From NCBI GenBank assembly GCA_016710365.1, contig JADJVW010000001.1:248001-312000 (forward strand): a stretch of 64,000 nucleotides of DNA, given 5' to 3'. The notes below the pieces were generated by a model. The model saw only the letters and a program-made list of their open reading frames with translations. It was not told the origin of the DNA and made no database searches. Of the stretch, positions 37,093 through 47,252 are shown piece after piece. The position numbers were made by a program, and so were the translations under genes. The DNA comes from Candidatus Caldilinea saccharophila. Lineage in GTDB: Bacteria > Chloroflexota > Anaerolineae > Caldilineales > Caldilineaceae. Positions within the stretch are counted from its first letter, which is position 1. Each line of letters starts with the position of its first letter.

Positions 37093-37448
37093 GTCGGGCT
37101 ATCAGCCCGACGGTGCTTCTGAGTGCTGTCGCCTCCTCCCGTCGGCCCGACCGACGGGGCTGGTTGACGTCACCTGCATCGTGGGCGCAATGCTGTCGGG
37201 CTGGTAGCCCGACCTACGGTTGGTTGACATCACCTGCATCGTGGGCGCAATGCTGTCGGGCTGGTAGCCCGACCTACGGAGTTGGTTGATGTCACCTGCA
37301 TCGTGGACGCAACGCTGTCGGGCTGGTAGCCCGACCTACAGTTGGTTGACGCCACCCGGATCGGGTACGCAATGCTGTCGGGCTGGTAGCCCGACCTACA
37401 GTTGGTTGACGCCATCGTGATCATTGACGCAACACCGTCAGGCTTCTA
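37093..37448. repeat. Tandem array of about 60-base units, each with a GTCGGGCT/AGCCCGAC hairpin
   Basis: GTCGGGCT-GGT-AGCCCGAC hairpins occur at 37195, 37255, 37317 and 37377, spaced 60 to 62 bases, with a related one (ATC loop) at 37093 and a degenerate one at the right end. The intervening text (TTGGTTGAC, CACCTGCATCGTGG, GCAATGCT) is also repeated, so the whole unit is tandemly duplicated. No cas genes are near. Confidence 0.85.
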
Positions 37449-37492
37449 GTGGATTGTCAAGCGTAAAGTTTGGGTAGAGCGACAGCAAGAGA

Positions 37493-37585
37493 ACGCAGAT
37501 AGGCGCAGATAAAATCGGATAAGCGCAGATAAGAGCAAAGCATCTGCGTCTATCTGAGGCCATCGGCGTTTATCTGTGTTCCCTT
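37493..37585. repeat. CGCAGATA-type palindromic dispersed repeat
   Basis: GAACGCAGATAGGCGCAGAT with further CGCAGATAA units faces ATCTGCGTCTATCTG and GTTTATCTGTGTTCC, an imperfect palindrome of about 90 bases. Such elements are common between genes in Chloroflexi and cyanobacteria. Confidence 0.6.
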
Positions 37586-37632
37586 CCAATTTGCCGAACC
37601 AAGTTGCTTGGTTGACAGCCCACTAGCCCGAC

Positions 37633-38283
37633 CTACGGAGTGCTGAATGTCAACCCAGTCGAGGCAAAAGGAATTTCACAAGCTAAATGGATGCGCGCCA
37701 GTATGCAGGCAAGCACTGCCGGGGTAAAGGATTTAGAGGCGTCCACCACCAACAGCCGCGCTGGGTCGATCGTGGCGACCCACGCGTCAACCTGGCGTTG
37801 AAGGTGCGCAAGCTGCTCTACAGAGGCGATCTCGAGGGTGCGGCTGCGGCGCGCAAAGCGTGCGGCCAACGCGTCGAGCGGAACATCCAGATAGATGAAC
37901 AGGTCGGGCAATGGCTGCATCGAGCGCGCATAGCGGTAGAAACGCTCGCAGAGCGCGTACTCGGCTGCATCCAGATAGCCAATCGCATGAAAATGACGTG
38001 TGAAGACAAAGAAGTCCTCGTCCAGCCCGCCATCCACCAGCCCGATGCCCGGCTCACGGCGGATGGCCTGCTCCTGCTCGGCGCGCAGCAGCAGATAGTC
38101 GATCTGGTTGGCGAGGGCGAAGCGGCGATCCTGGGCAAAGGCGCGCTGAAAGGGGCGTTCGGTATGTTGTTCCAGGCCGGTGACAAAGGGCGCGGCCACC
38201 GCCAGCGTCTCGACCAGTGTCGTTTTCCCCGCGGCCGTATTGCCGATCACGGTGACAAGTTTACCCACCTCTGCTCCTGTCAT
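37633..38283 (-). CDS. Deoxynucleoside kinase-like P-loop kinase
   Basis: 216 residues from ATG 38283; GTG 38268 with AGGAG five bases upstream is an alternative start. VIGNTAAGKTTLVETLA is the Walker A loop. EQHTERPFQRAFAQD and FVFTRHFHAIGYLD resemble the substrate-binding segments of deoxynucleoside and deoxyguanosine/deoxyadenosine kinases. DLFIYLDVPLDALAARFARR gives the helix-and-lid Arg region. It would phosphorylate a nucleoside with ATP in salvage. The TAG stop falls in the edge of a dispersed repeat unit (AGCCCGACCTAC). It follows the decarboxylase gene by about 80 bases. Confidence 0.75.
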   Translation of the reverse strand: MTGAEVGKLVTVIGNTAAGKTTLVETLAVAAPFVTGLEQHTERPFQRAFAQDRRFALANQIDYLLLRAEQEQAIRREPGIGLVDGGLDEDFFVFTRHFHAIGYLDAAEYALCERFYRYARSMQPLPDLFIYLDVPLDALAARFARRSRTLEIASVEQLAHLQRQVDAWVATIDPARLLVVDASKSFTPAVLACILARIHLACEIPFASTGLTFSTP

Positions 38284-38364
38284 GGCGTGAAATGCGACAA
38301 GTCCTAGCGCCCCCAATACCCCACCACCCAACACCCAACACAAAAGCCATGCAGAAGATCGCTC

Positions 38365-39867
38365 CTACTCCACCCGATAGAGCGCATCAACCATGCGTTT
38401 CAGCAGATCCTCGACGATCCCGTGCATCGGCAGCGTGGCGGCCATGCCATAAACAGGCGCCATGCCGCCTTGCTCCGCCGGATGCGCCTTGACGTGCGCC
38501 ACCGCAGCTTGCAGGTCGTCGAAAAAGCGCTGGGCAACGCCCGGCTCGGTGTGGCGCAGCGTGACGCAGAGGTGAATGGCGGCCGGGCGATGCAGGCCGT
38601 TCAAGCTCCAGCCGCGCGCGTTCATGGCGTCGAGGACGCGATAAATGTCCAACGTAGGCGACGCAAAGGCGATCACAAAATAGGGATCGCCCAGCACGAC
38701 CAGGTCGGGAATCTGTTCGATCCAGCGGCGAATGAGCTGTGCGGTGGCCAGGATGCGCGCTGCCGCCGCGCGATAGCCGGCCTCGCCCGTGTTGACCAGC
38801 GCGGCCCAGCAAGCCGCGCTCAACGCGCCGGGACGGCTGCCGGCCAAAGTGGGCGAGAAGTAAAGCCCGCCCGGCCAATCCGCCACCGCATAGTATTGAT
38901 AGCGTCGCAACGCCTCGCCCCGATAAAGCACGACCGACGTGCCTTTGGCCGCGTAGCCGTACTTGTGCGTGTCCGCGGAGAGCGAAGTCACGCCGGGCAG
39001 CCGGAAGTCGAAATCCGGCGCGGCGTAGCCAAGTTCACGCGCAAAGGGCATGACAAAGCCGCCCAGACAAGCATCGACGTGGAGGCCGACGCCGCGACTG
39101 TGGGCAAGCTCGGCCAATGCCGGGATCGAGTCGACGACGCCGTGCGGGAAGGAGGGCGCGGAGCCGACCAGCGCCACCGTGTTGTGATCCAGGGCGGCGG
39201 CCATGGCGGCCACGTCGGCGCGATAATCCGGGCCGACGGGCACGCGCACCAACTCCATGTCGAAATATTGAGCGGCCTTGTCGAACGCGGCGTGTGCGCT
39301 GGCTGGTGCGACGATGCGTGTGCGCTTCAGACCGCGCGCCGCCCGCGCCCGGTCGCGGTAGGCGCGCATTGCCAGCAAAATGCTCTCCGTGCCGCCGGAA
39401 GTCACTGTGCCCACAATCGGGTCGGTGGTCGCGCCGGCGCCGAGGAGATGTGCGGTCATGGCGACGATCTCGGCCTCGTACTTCACCGTGCTGGGCCAGA
39501 GGTCGAAATGCAGCGGGTTGCTTTGCGAGTTGAGCGCGTAAACCTCGTTCAGAAAGTCGATATGCGCGGGATCGCCGTGATAGACCGCTCCGGAGACATA
39601 CCCAGCGCGCCAGCGCTGCTGTTCCTCTTGCTGGAGCGTGGTCATTTCGGCCAGGATGTCGGCGCGGGTGCGGCCTTGGCGCGGCAGGTGCGTGTACGCC
39701 GGCAACTTGCCCTGATAAGGGTGCAGCGACGCCGCGAGATCATCGATCAAAGCGTCATATTGGCGGTCAAGCTGGCGGCGCAGCACCGGCACGCGCCGGA
39801 GGAAACTTTCCAAGAGCTGCGCCACCGCGGGGGGCAGCTTGCTCAGGATCGCAGGCAGGTCAGACAT
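38365..39867 (-). CDS. PLP-dependent decarboxylase/lyase (sphingosine-1-phosphate lyase-like)
   Basis: 500 residues. SADTHKYGYAAKGTSVVLYR carries the PLP-binding Lys in the S(x)DxHKYG context typical of sphingosine-1-phosphate lyases and group II decarboxylases. TSGGTESILLAMRAYRDRA is the phosphate cup, and LHVDACLGGFVMPFARELGY holds the Asp that contacts PLP. Length and the NEVYAL and WPSTVKYEAE regions favour S1P-lyase-like proteins over glutamate decarboxylase. The substrate in a bacterium without evident sphingolipid genes nearby is uncertain. The start is three bases after the xylulokinase stop, so the two are co-translated. Intact. Confidence 0.8.
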   Translation of the reverse strand: MSDLPAILSKLPPAVAQLLESFLRRVPVLRRQLDRQYDALIDDLAASLHPYQGKLPAYTHLPRQGRTRADILAEMTTLQQEEQQRWRAGYVSGAVYHGDPAHIDFLNEVYALNSQSNPLHFDLWPSTVKYEAEIVAMTAHLLGAGATTDPIVGTVTSGGTESILLAMRAYRDRARAARGLKRTRIVAPASAHAAFDKAAQYFDMELVRVPVGPDYRADVAAMAAALDHNTVALVGSAPSFPHGVVDSIPALAELAHSRGVGLHVDACLGGFVMPFARELGYAAPDFDFRLPGVTSLSADTHKYGYAAKGTSVVLYRGEALRRYQYYAVADWPGGLYFSPTLAGSRPGALSAACWAALVNTGEAGYRAAAARILATAQLIRRWIEQIPDLVVLGDPYFVIAFASPTLDIYRVLDAMNARGWSLNGLHRPAAIHLCVTLRHTEPGVAQRFFDDLQAAVAHVKAHPAEQGGMAPVYGMAATLPMHGIVEDLLKRMVDALYRVE

Positions 39868-39870
39868 CGC

Positions 39871-41463
39871 TCAGGACTCACTTTCATGACCACGATTGAG
39901 ACGACGATAAATCCCGTGGGTCTTGCGGTAGATGGCGACGAACTCTGCAAAAAGCTCGTCATAGAGGGAGGCCAGCGCGGGCTGCGGCGCATAGACGCGG
40001 GCGACGGGCGTGTGGCCGGCGATCTCCTCCAGCCGCAGATAGCCCAGCCCCACCATGGCCAGAAACGCGGCGCCGCGCGTGTTGACGTGCAGCGGATCGG
40101 CCACCTGGAGCACGGGGCGTTGCAGCACATCGGCGTGAATCTGGCACCACAGATCCGACCGCGCGCCGCCGCCCACGAGCCGCACATCCGCCAGCGGCCG
40201 GCGGATGAACTTCTCCACGTAGACGCGCAGCCAGCGCGTGTTGAACGCCACACCTTCATAGACGCTGCGCACCAGATCGCCGCGCGTGGTGCGCAAGGAA
40301 AGGTTATGCCAGCCGGCGCGCAGCGTGTGGTCGTCGACCGGTGAGCGCTCGCCGTTGAGCCACGGCGTGAACAGCACGCGCTGGCTGCCCGGCGGCGTGG
40401 CCGCGGCGAGGGCGTCGAGGCGCTCGTAGCTGTCGACGGGCGGCGGGTTCGTCATCAGCGCGTCGTCGCCAAAGAAGACGCGGTCGCGTAAAAAGGTGAG
40501 CGCGGCGCCCGCGGTTTCGTGCTCGTTGATCAGCAGATAGCGACCGGGGATGGCCGAAGGCAGCGACGCCATGTTGTGCACGATGTCGGTCTTCTTGTCC
40601 GGCACGTGACAACTCAGCCACGACGAGGTGCCGATGTAACAATGCGCGGCGTAATCCTCCACCGCGCCGGAGCCGACCGCGGCCGTGTGAATATCGGGCG
40701 CGCCGGCCACGACTTTGACGTGGGCGCCAAGCCCCAGGTCCGCGGCGGCCGCGGGCGTCAGCACACCCAGCACATCGACGGAGTGCAACAGGTCAGTCGG
40801 CAGCTTGGCGCGGTCGAGGCCGGCCAGCCGCAGCAGATCGTCGTCATAGCGGATATTGTGAATGTCGCGATTGTCGGTGACCCAGTGCAGCGTCATCGTC
40901 TCGACGCTGGAGGCCATGCGCCCGGTCAGCTTGTAGTTGATGTAATCCTTTGGCTCCAGGAATTTTGCCGTGCGGCGATAAAGGTCAGGGCGTTCCTGCT
41001 GGAGATAAAGGATGTGGGCGATGGCATCCTTGCTGGAGTGACCGGGGATGCCGCCCGTCTTGCGAATCCAACTCCACAGCTTGCGTGCGCCGTAGCCGGA
41101 AAAGGCGGGAAAGCCACCCGTCACCCGGCGCATCGCACGCGCGCCGCGTGCATCCATCCAGATGATGGCGTGGCCGAGCGGTGCACCATCTGCGCCGACG
41201 GCCACTGTGCCCGACCATTGCGTGGTCACACCGATGCCGGCGACGCGCGCGGCCGCGCCGTCCACCTGCTGCATTGCCTGGCGCGTTGCCGCGCAGATCG
41301 CGGCCCACCACGCTGCCGGATCCTGCTCGACGCCGCCATCGGGCAGGAAGATCAGGGGCACAGGTGCGCCCGCGCCGGCAAGCAGTTTGCCTTGCGCGGC
41401 ATAGAGCGCAACTTTTGCGCCGGAAGTGCCGAGATCGATGGCAAGCAGTAGTGGATCGCTCAT
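39871..41463 (-). CDS. FGGY-family sugar kinase, xylulokinase-like
   Basis: 530 residues. LLAIDLGTSGAKVALYAAQG is the FGGY phosphate-1 motif, IGVTTQWSGTVAVG and AIIWMDARGARAMRRVTGG fit the xylulokinase subgroup, GAPDIHTAAVGSGAV gives the catalytic-Asp region and VRLVGGGARSDLWCQIHADV the adenosine motif. It phosphorylates a ketose or polyol with ATP in the cytoplasm; D-xylulose is the best guess but the subgroup is diverse. Its start overlaps a small upstream frame by four bases and its stop is next to the S1P-lyase-like gene. Confidence 0.85.
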   Translation of the reverse strand: MSDPLLLAIDLGTSGAKVALYAAQGKLLAGAGAPVPLIFLPDGGVEQDPAAWWAAICAATRQAMQQVDGAAARVAGIGVTTQWSGTVAVGADGAPLGHAIIWMDARGARAMRRVTGGFPAFSGYGARKLWSWIRKTGGIPGHSSKDAIAHILYLQQERPDLYRRTAKFLEPKDYINYKLTGRMASSVETMTLHWVTDNRDIHNIRYDDDLLRLAGLDRAKLPTDLLHSVDVLGVLTPAAAADLGLGAHVKVVAGAPDIHTAAVGSGAVEDYAAHCYIGTSSWLSCHVPDKKTDIVHNMASLPSAIPGRYLLINEHETAGAALTFLRDRVFFGDDALMTNPPPVDSYERLDALAAATPPGSQRVLFTPWLNGERSPVDDHTLRAGWHNLSLRTTRGDLVRSVYEGVAFNTRWLRVYVEKFIRRPLADVRLVGGGARSDLWCQIHADVLQRPVLQVADPLHVNTRGAAFLAMVGLGYLRLEEIAGHTPVARVYAPQPALASLYDELFAEFVAIYRKTHGIYRRLNRGHESES

Positions 41464-41615
41464 ACGGTGTAAGAGCCGTGCGCCTTCGCCCAGATATCCT
41501 CCGGGTAGGCGACGCCGATGCTGGGCAATAGAGCGGGCGCAAGTGGTGGCAAATGCAGACCAGAAGATAGCCCGATTTTGGTCAGTGTTTGGATGACTCG
41601 AATGCGGTCAGACAT
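41460..41615 (-). CDS. Small unknown protein coupled to the sugar kinase
   Basis: 51 residues from ATG 41615 (GGAAG eight bases upstream): MSDRIRVIQTL, then LPPLAPALLPSIGVAYPEDI. Its TGA overlaps the kinase ATG (ATGA), which argues for translation, but the length is small and no family is recognised. It might be a leader frame or the tail of a lost gene. Confidence 0.35.
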   Translation of the reverse strand: MSDRIRVIQTLTKIGLSSGLHLPPLAPALLPSIGVAYPEDIWAKAHGSYTV

Positions 41616-41916
41616 GCTCGACGCTTCCATTTCCCTCGGCTGTTTCGTCCGATAGCCAACCAGCACAGCGTACTATACACGATTTCGATGTTTTGTGCAG
41701 GCGGGTACGAAGAGGACGGACGCGTCCCCAAAGTTTGGCAGCCCGGTCTGTAAATTCCTGCTGCGCCACTGCTGCGATCAACGTTCGATCAACATGCCAG
41801 GATGTACTTTGCAGGGCATTGTCCGATCCTAACGTAAGTTGACAAAATGGCTATTTTCAAAGTGGTCACGATGCAGTACACTATTATCATCTTGGAAGGA
41901 GAAGAAGGAACTACCT

Positions 41917-44900
41917 ATGAACCACAAAAGTTTTTCGTCCATACGCGTTACTTGGCTATTACTTCTGCTATCTGTCATCCCTCCGTTGCTTTTCCCGCTT
42001 CCAGCATCTGCAGCGCCGAACGCGCCCACCGATACGCCAACTCCCATTGTCACCGACAATGTCGAAGAGTGGGCCGTAGGGAAGCCGGGCTGCTCTACTG
42101 GGCGAGCAACTGCTACGCTGATGAGTTCAACCCATTTGCCGAACTCAAGCGTAAACCCATTGGCGGTGGGGTGCAGCGCACGCTGGAGTCGATCAACGAC
42201 TACAACCTTTGCATCACCTATCAGAATCTGCTCAGCGCAGCCGACGGTCTGTACTACTTCGACGATGCCCAGGATCGCATCGAACTCATGCCGCTTGGCG
42301 AGCCATACACGCCGCAGGTGGTGAAGGCGCTGATCAGCGGTCAGTTTCCCAACGTCGGGAAGGCGTTCGTCGAAGCGGGCGATTACCTTTACTGGGTGCA
42401 CTCCTTGAGCCCGAACGCAGTCTATCGGGTCAAAAAGGATGGCAGCAGCGAGGTCGAAACCGTTGCCAACACCGGCGCGTTGCCAGCGGATGTAATGATC
42501 GTCGGCAATACGGTCTACTGGACGGACAGTAGCGGCGTGTGGAGCATCCGGAACGACTGTGCGGCCCTCCCTTGCAGCGACTCACAGTCTCAGTTCGCGT
42601 CGTTTGGTGCCAACACCAGTGGCTACGGACTGCTTTATCAATACATCGGCGGTGTGCAAGGAACATACCGGGTCTATTGGGTGCAGCACGTGGAAAGCGG
42701 CAGCAATTCCGACTATCAGATCCGCTATCGTTCATGCGGTCAGATTGCGGTCTGTTTTCTGAGTCCGCAAGAGCCTACCGCCCTCTTTTACGGCAGTACG
42801 ACTAACTGGCGCATTGGAAACCCCCTCCTGACTAACAACACCCTCTACTGGACGGAAGCCGATCAAAACACCGTCAACAATCAAAACGGTGACCTGAAGC
42901 GCCGCGCGTATAACGCGGCGACGCCCGGCGCCGATACGATCGCCACCGGTCAGGCCAAGATCGACAACCAACTTTATGTCACTAATGACCAGATCTTCTT
43001 TGCGCGACAGAACACAGGCATCTACAGCCTGGCGCTCAACGCCAGCGCCATCACGCGCGACTTCCGCGTGGACGGAATGGAAGTGACGCAGGCTATCCAG
43101 AATCTCACCAATCAAGCGCCATTGGCCGCCAATAAGCCGACTTACGTGGCGCCTACGCTACGCAGATCAGCGGGCCAAGCACCCCCAATGTAGAGGCGCG
43201 GCTGGTTGGCACGCGCGGCGGATTACCGCTGCCTGGATCGCCGTTGCGCCCGGCCAATGGCGTGCGCGCCCTGACTACCGGCGCTGGTTTCGACCGCGCC
43301 CGCCTCAACGACGGTTGGTATTTCGTGCTTCCGTCCGCTTGGCTCGGCGCCGGACCGATTACGCTGAAGGTCGAGGTCGACCCGCGCCAGATTCACACCG
43401 ACCCGAATCGCATCAATAACGAGTTGTCGCAGGCGCTCAACTTCCAAAGCCAGCCGCCCGTGTGCGTATGGACCGTGCCCGTGCGCACGCACACGCCGCT
43501 GCCCTCGACGCGCGACCCCAACTTCTGGGCAATGGTGAATCAGTTCAACCGGCGTTGGCCGACGCCCGACACCTGGATCTATCGCGAAGCCGAACCGGTT
43601 GAAGAACTCGAAGTCTGTTGGTGGGGGCCAGTGCCCTATCCGTGCTACGGCCTTATGAATTGGAAGATGGCTGGGGCCTCACCAATGGGATTCCTGACCG
43701 CGACAAGGTGATCACGTCGCTGTGGCTGCGCGCGCAGCTTTCCTTCAACCCAGATGCATGCGACGACATCGGCGCGCCCGTACATTTCATGGGCATGGTG
43801 CATCCTGATGCCAACAACGGCGGCGCGTCGGGCTATGCCAGCACCGTCAGCAAGCAGTCATGGGTGCAACTGCCTGACCATCTGCCTAATCCCGCGCCGC
43901 CAGCCTGGAACAGCATCCGCGAAGGCAGCGTCATGGCGCAGGAACTGGCGCACAATTATGGCCGCAAACATATCAACTGCGGCAGCCCCGACAATGTGGA
44001 CGCCAACTATCCCTATCCGCCGTGTCAGATCGCCAATACTGGCGCAACCAGCTACTACGGCTTCGACGGCGCCACGCTGCAACCGATCCGCCCCGACGCG
44101 ACCGCGGATTTCATGTCCTACGCTGGCCGCAGTTGGGTAAGCGACTACACCTGGCGCGGCCTGATGAATTCTTTCTTCGTCGCCAGCCGCAACGCGATAG
44201 CACCAGCCACAACTGATGTGGGCGATAACGTTTTTGTCGCCGGTCTGGTCGACATGGCGAACAACCGTGGCGAAATCGCTCAGACGCTGGTGTTGCCGGC
44301 TGCGTCAATCCCGCCGGCGACGCGCCAATTGGCAGCCGTGCAAGCCGCCAGTCCCAATCACGATGGGGCGCCGCACGCCGTGTTCAAGTTACGCCTGCTC
44401 GACCCAGTGGGTACAGTGCTCGTCGAGCGCATTCTCACCCTCTTCCCCCTCGACGACCACACCGATGAGAGTGACGTCGCCCTGTTCAACGATCTCTTTG
44501 CGCCGCCGGTCGGGCAGGTCGCCACACTGCAACTGCTGGCGGGCGATACCGTCATTGACACGGTCAGCCCAGGCATCCACACGCCCGCAATTGCCGTACA
44601 GCAGCCGACCGTCGGCGCGCTCATCGACAGCCCGCTGGCAATTCAATGGACGGCCAGCGACCCTGATGCCGATGATCGACTACTCTTCACGGTGCAATAC
44701 AGCCACGACAGCGGCGCAAGCTGGCACACCCTGGCAGTCAATCTCCCCAGCACACCCAACCCGGTCAACCAGCTCGTCCTGAACGATGTCGGCTCGTTGC
44801 ACGGGAGCGGCGCCAATACAGCGTTGATCCGCGTGCTGGCAAGTGACGGTTACAACACTGCCATCGGCGTCTCGCAACCGTTCACGCTCAAGAATCGGCC

Positions 44901-46284
44901 ACCGGAGCCAGTCATCTTCACGCCGGGTGCAGGGGAGACTTTGGCGGCTGGGCCGGCGGTCGTGCTGCAAGGCAGCGCCACCGATGCGGAGGATGGTGGG
45001 CTGGCCGGTGCGGCGCTGCGTTGGCAAATCGACAACAGCGCCGCGGGCAACGGCAACGTGTTCGCGGTCGCGGGGCTGGCGACCGGCGTCCACACGGCTG
45101 CATTGGCTGCCATGGACGCCAACAGCCAAGTAGTCACGACGACGGTGAGCTTCACCATTGTGCCACTCAACATCCCGTTGGCGACCACCTTCACGCTGGA
45201 TGGCGTCTGCACCGATGACGGTTACGCCACGGCCAACACGCTTGTGCTGAAGCCCTACAACAATGGCGACCAGGCAAACGCCAGCATCGTCCGCAGCGAT
45301 CAATATCTGTGGGTCTGCTTCACCGGCCTGCAACAGGGCGCCACCACGCCCGGCGCCTTTGTTGGCATACGCATCGACAGCAACAACAGCCGGGACGCCG
45401 CGGCTCAGGGCGATGACTACGCTTTTCTGGTCGGCGAGGACGGGGATGTCAACACACTGCAAGGCGATGACGCCGGCAACTTCGCGACGCCTGGCCCCGG
45501 CGGGCTGCAGGCGCAGGTCAGCGCAGGCGCGGGCCTCTGGAGCGCCGAACTTCGCATCGACAAGACGGTCATCGGCGGGTGGGATCATGTGATCGGGTTG
45601 AACCTCGGCCACTATAGGGTAGGATTCCAGGGCGACGACTATCTCTGGCCGTTTGCGTCGATATGGAACAATCCCAGTGCATGGGCGACAGCGGCCCTGG
45701 GCAGCCAGCCCCTGCTCACTGCGCTTGATCCCTACATAGCCACTGTCGGCGCACCCGCCTTCACGCTGACGGTGACTGGCAGCAACTTCATCAGTGGCAC
45801 GGTCGTGCTGTGGAATGGCGCGGCGCTGCCGACCACCGTGGATAACGACACAACGCTCACCGCCGTGGTGGGAGCGGCGCAACTGGCCGGCGCCGCAGCG
45901 GTGCAGGTTAAGGCGCGTGGGCCAGCGCCAGGCAGTTTCGAGTCCAACAGCCTTGCCTTTGTCGTGGAGGCGGCGACGCCGGCAATTGCTGGGTTGACGC
46001 CGGCCAGCGTCACGGCAGGCGACCCCGCATTCACGCTGACCATCGATGGCAGCAATTTTGCGGCGGACGCGCAGGTGTTATGGAACGGTGCGGCGCTGGC
46101 GACACAATTCGTCAGCCCGTCGCAGATCAAGGCGCAGGTTGGCGCCGGGCTACTGGTCAACGGACAGGCCGTTGGGATTGCCGTGCGCAACCAACTGCCA
46201 GACCAGCGCATTTCCTCGGCAACGCCGTTTGTGATCGAACCCCTCAGCGAACTTCGCCTCTATCTGCCGATGATCGATCGGTAG
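41917..46284 (+). CDS. Giant secreted metzincin-like protein with TIG domains (three frameshifts)
   Basis: About 1,456 codons from ATG 41917 (AGAAGGA upstream) with a clear signal peptide (WLLLLLSVIPPLLFPLPASA). The order is: propeller-like repeats (YLYWVHSLSPNAVYRVKKDG, NTVYWTDSSGVW), a linker with VDGMEVTQAIQNLTN, a peptidase-like domain with MAQELAHNYGRKHINCG, Ig-like domains, and two IPT/TIG domains (FTLTVTGSNFISGTVVLWNG, FTLTIDGSNFAADAQVLWNG). The site matches metzincin HExxHxxGxxH except that Gln replaces the first His. The C-terminus ends RLYLPMIDR. Breaks lie near 42075, 43150 and 43650; conserved text continues across each. It probably acts outside the cell. Confidence 0.75.
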
Positions 46285-46295
46285 CAGGTGGAATT

Positions 46296-46360
46296 CCCCA
46301 AAGAAGGCAAGGAGCGCAGAGAAAGACAGCCCGTCTTTGCGCTCCTTGCCTTCTTTGGGG
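46296..46360. terminator. Perfect 23-bp inverted repeat, bidirectional terminator
   Basis: The arms 46296-46318 and 46338-46360 (CCCCAAAGAAGGCAAGGAGC and complement) match over 23 bases with a 19-base loop, in the gap between the convergent giant secreted protein gene and the TIM-barrel gene. The text resembles other palindromes in the window. Confidence 0.7.
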
Positions 46361-46392
46361 CGAAGCATTCTCGGAGCGGACGCCGATAACCC

Positions 46393-47250
46393 CTACCCCC
46401 AGCGCCGCGCCACCTGCGGCTTGAGAAAGTCCAGCCCCGCCCGCACGAACGCGGCTCCATCCGGGCAGACGTCATGAAACATGCCGCGCGCATAGGCGAA
46501 GTCGCCGAGCGACGAGTTGTACGCTTCCATCGTGAGCGGGCCGTCAAAGCCGGCGGCGTGCAGCGCATCGAAGAATGCGTCCCACGGCACGACGCCGCCA
46601 CCCGGCGCGCCGCGGTCGTTCTCGCACGCGTGCACGCACCACAGCCGCGTCGCCATCTCCGCGACGGCCGCAGCATAGTCGCGCACTTCGGTCACCATGT
46701 GATACGTGTCCAACAGCCCGAAGAGATTGGCGTGATCGGCCAGTTCGATCAACCGCATCAACTGCGCCGGCGTGTTGACCAGGTGCGTGCGAAAGTGGCT
46801 CATCGGCTCCAGCACAATCTTGACGCCGGCAGCCGCGCCGTGCGCGGCCAGCGCGTGCAGCCCCTCCGCCGTCCACGCGTACTCCGCTGCCGGCGGACGG
46901 CGGCGCTTGACCACGCCGGGATGGCCGTAAAGTGCGCCCGCGTAGGCTACGGCGCCCAGTTCCGTCGCCAGATCGACCTGACGGCAGTGCCACGCCACTC
47001 CTTGCGCCCGCTCATCCGCCGCGTCGGACGAAAGGTCGGCGGCCAGCGGCCAGGCGCCACCTGGCCCGACCACCAGCGTCATCCCCAACGCCGCGGCGCG
47101 GTTGCGCGTCAGCCGCGGTGTAAAGTGGACGTCATCACCGACCGAAAGCTCGGCCAGCTCGAGGCCAAGCGCCTGCATTTCATCCAGAATCGGCAGCGCG
47201 TCGTCGCTCCACCGCTCGGTAAATAGATAGCAATGTGCACCAAACTGCAT
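46393..47250 (-). CDS. Sugar phosphate isomerase/epimerase-like TIM barrel
   Basis: 285 residues from ATG 47250 with AAAGGGGAG five bases upstream; that site is made of the last codons of the MATE gene. KIVLEPMSHFRTHLVNT holds the metal-binding Glu, LLDTYHMVTEVRDY the Asp/His pair, VHACENDRGAPGGGVVPW the next His, and PLTMEAYNSSLG the second catalytic Glu, the usual set of AP-endonuclease-2-fold isomerases such as D-tagatose/psicose 3-epimerase. Cytoplasmic sugar isomerisation or epimerisation is likely; the sugar is unknown. Co-transcribed with the MATE transporter. Confidence 0.8.
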   Translation of the reverse strand: MQFGAHCYLFTERWSDDALPILDEMQALGLELAELSVGDDVHFTPRLTRNRAAALGMTLVVGPGGAWPLAADLSSDAADERAQGVAWHCRQVDLATELGAVAYAGALYGHPGVVKRRRPPAAEYAWTAEGLHALAAHGAAAGVKIVLEPMSHFRTHLVNTPAQLMRLIELADHANLFGLLDTYHMVTEVRDYAAAVAEMATRLWCVHACENDRGAPGGGVVPWDAFFDALHAAGFDGPLTMEAYNSSLGDFAYARGMFHDVCPDGAAFVRAGLDFLKPQVARRWG

Positions 47251-47252
47251 AA

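Larger units (their letters stand above)
36913..37632. other. 720-base non-coding region with repeat arrays
   Basis: There is no credible gene between the GpsA-like operon head and the deoxynucleoside kinase. It contains the hairpin array 37093-37448 and the palindromic element 37493-37585. The promoter of the gpsA operon should lie near 36920-37020, but I cannot pick clear boxes. Confidence 0.6.

Noticed and set aside
37093..37448. CRISPR-like regular repeats
   Set aside because: The intervals between hairpins are themselves repeated rather than unique, the period is about 60 with a self-complementary core, and no cas gene is nearby.
38422..40344. Long plus-strand open frame opposite the lyase and sugar kinase genes
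   Set aside because: Arg/His/Gln-rich low-complexity translation spanning two real minus-strand genes, with no ribosome site; an antisense shadow.
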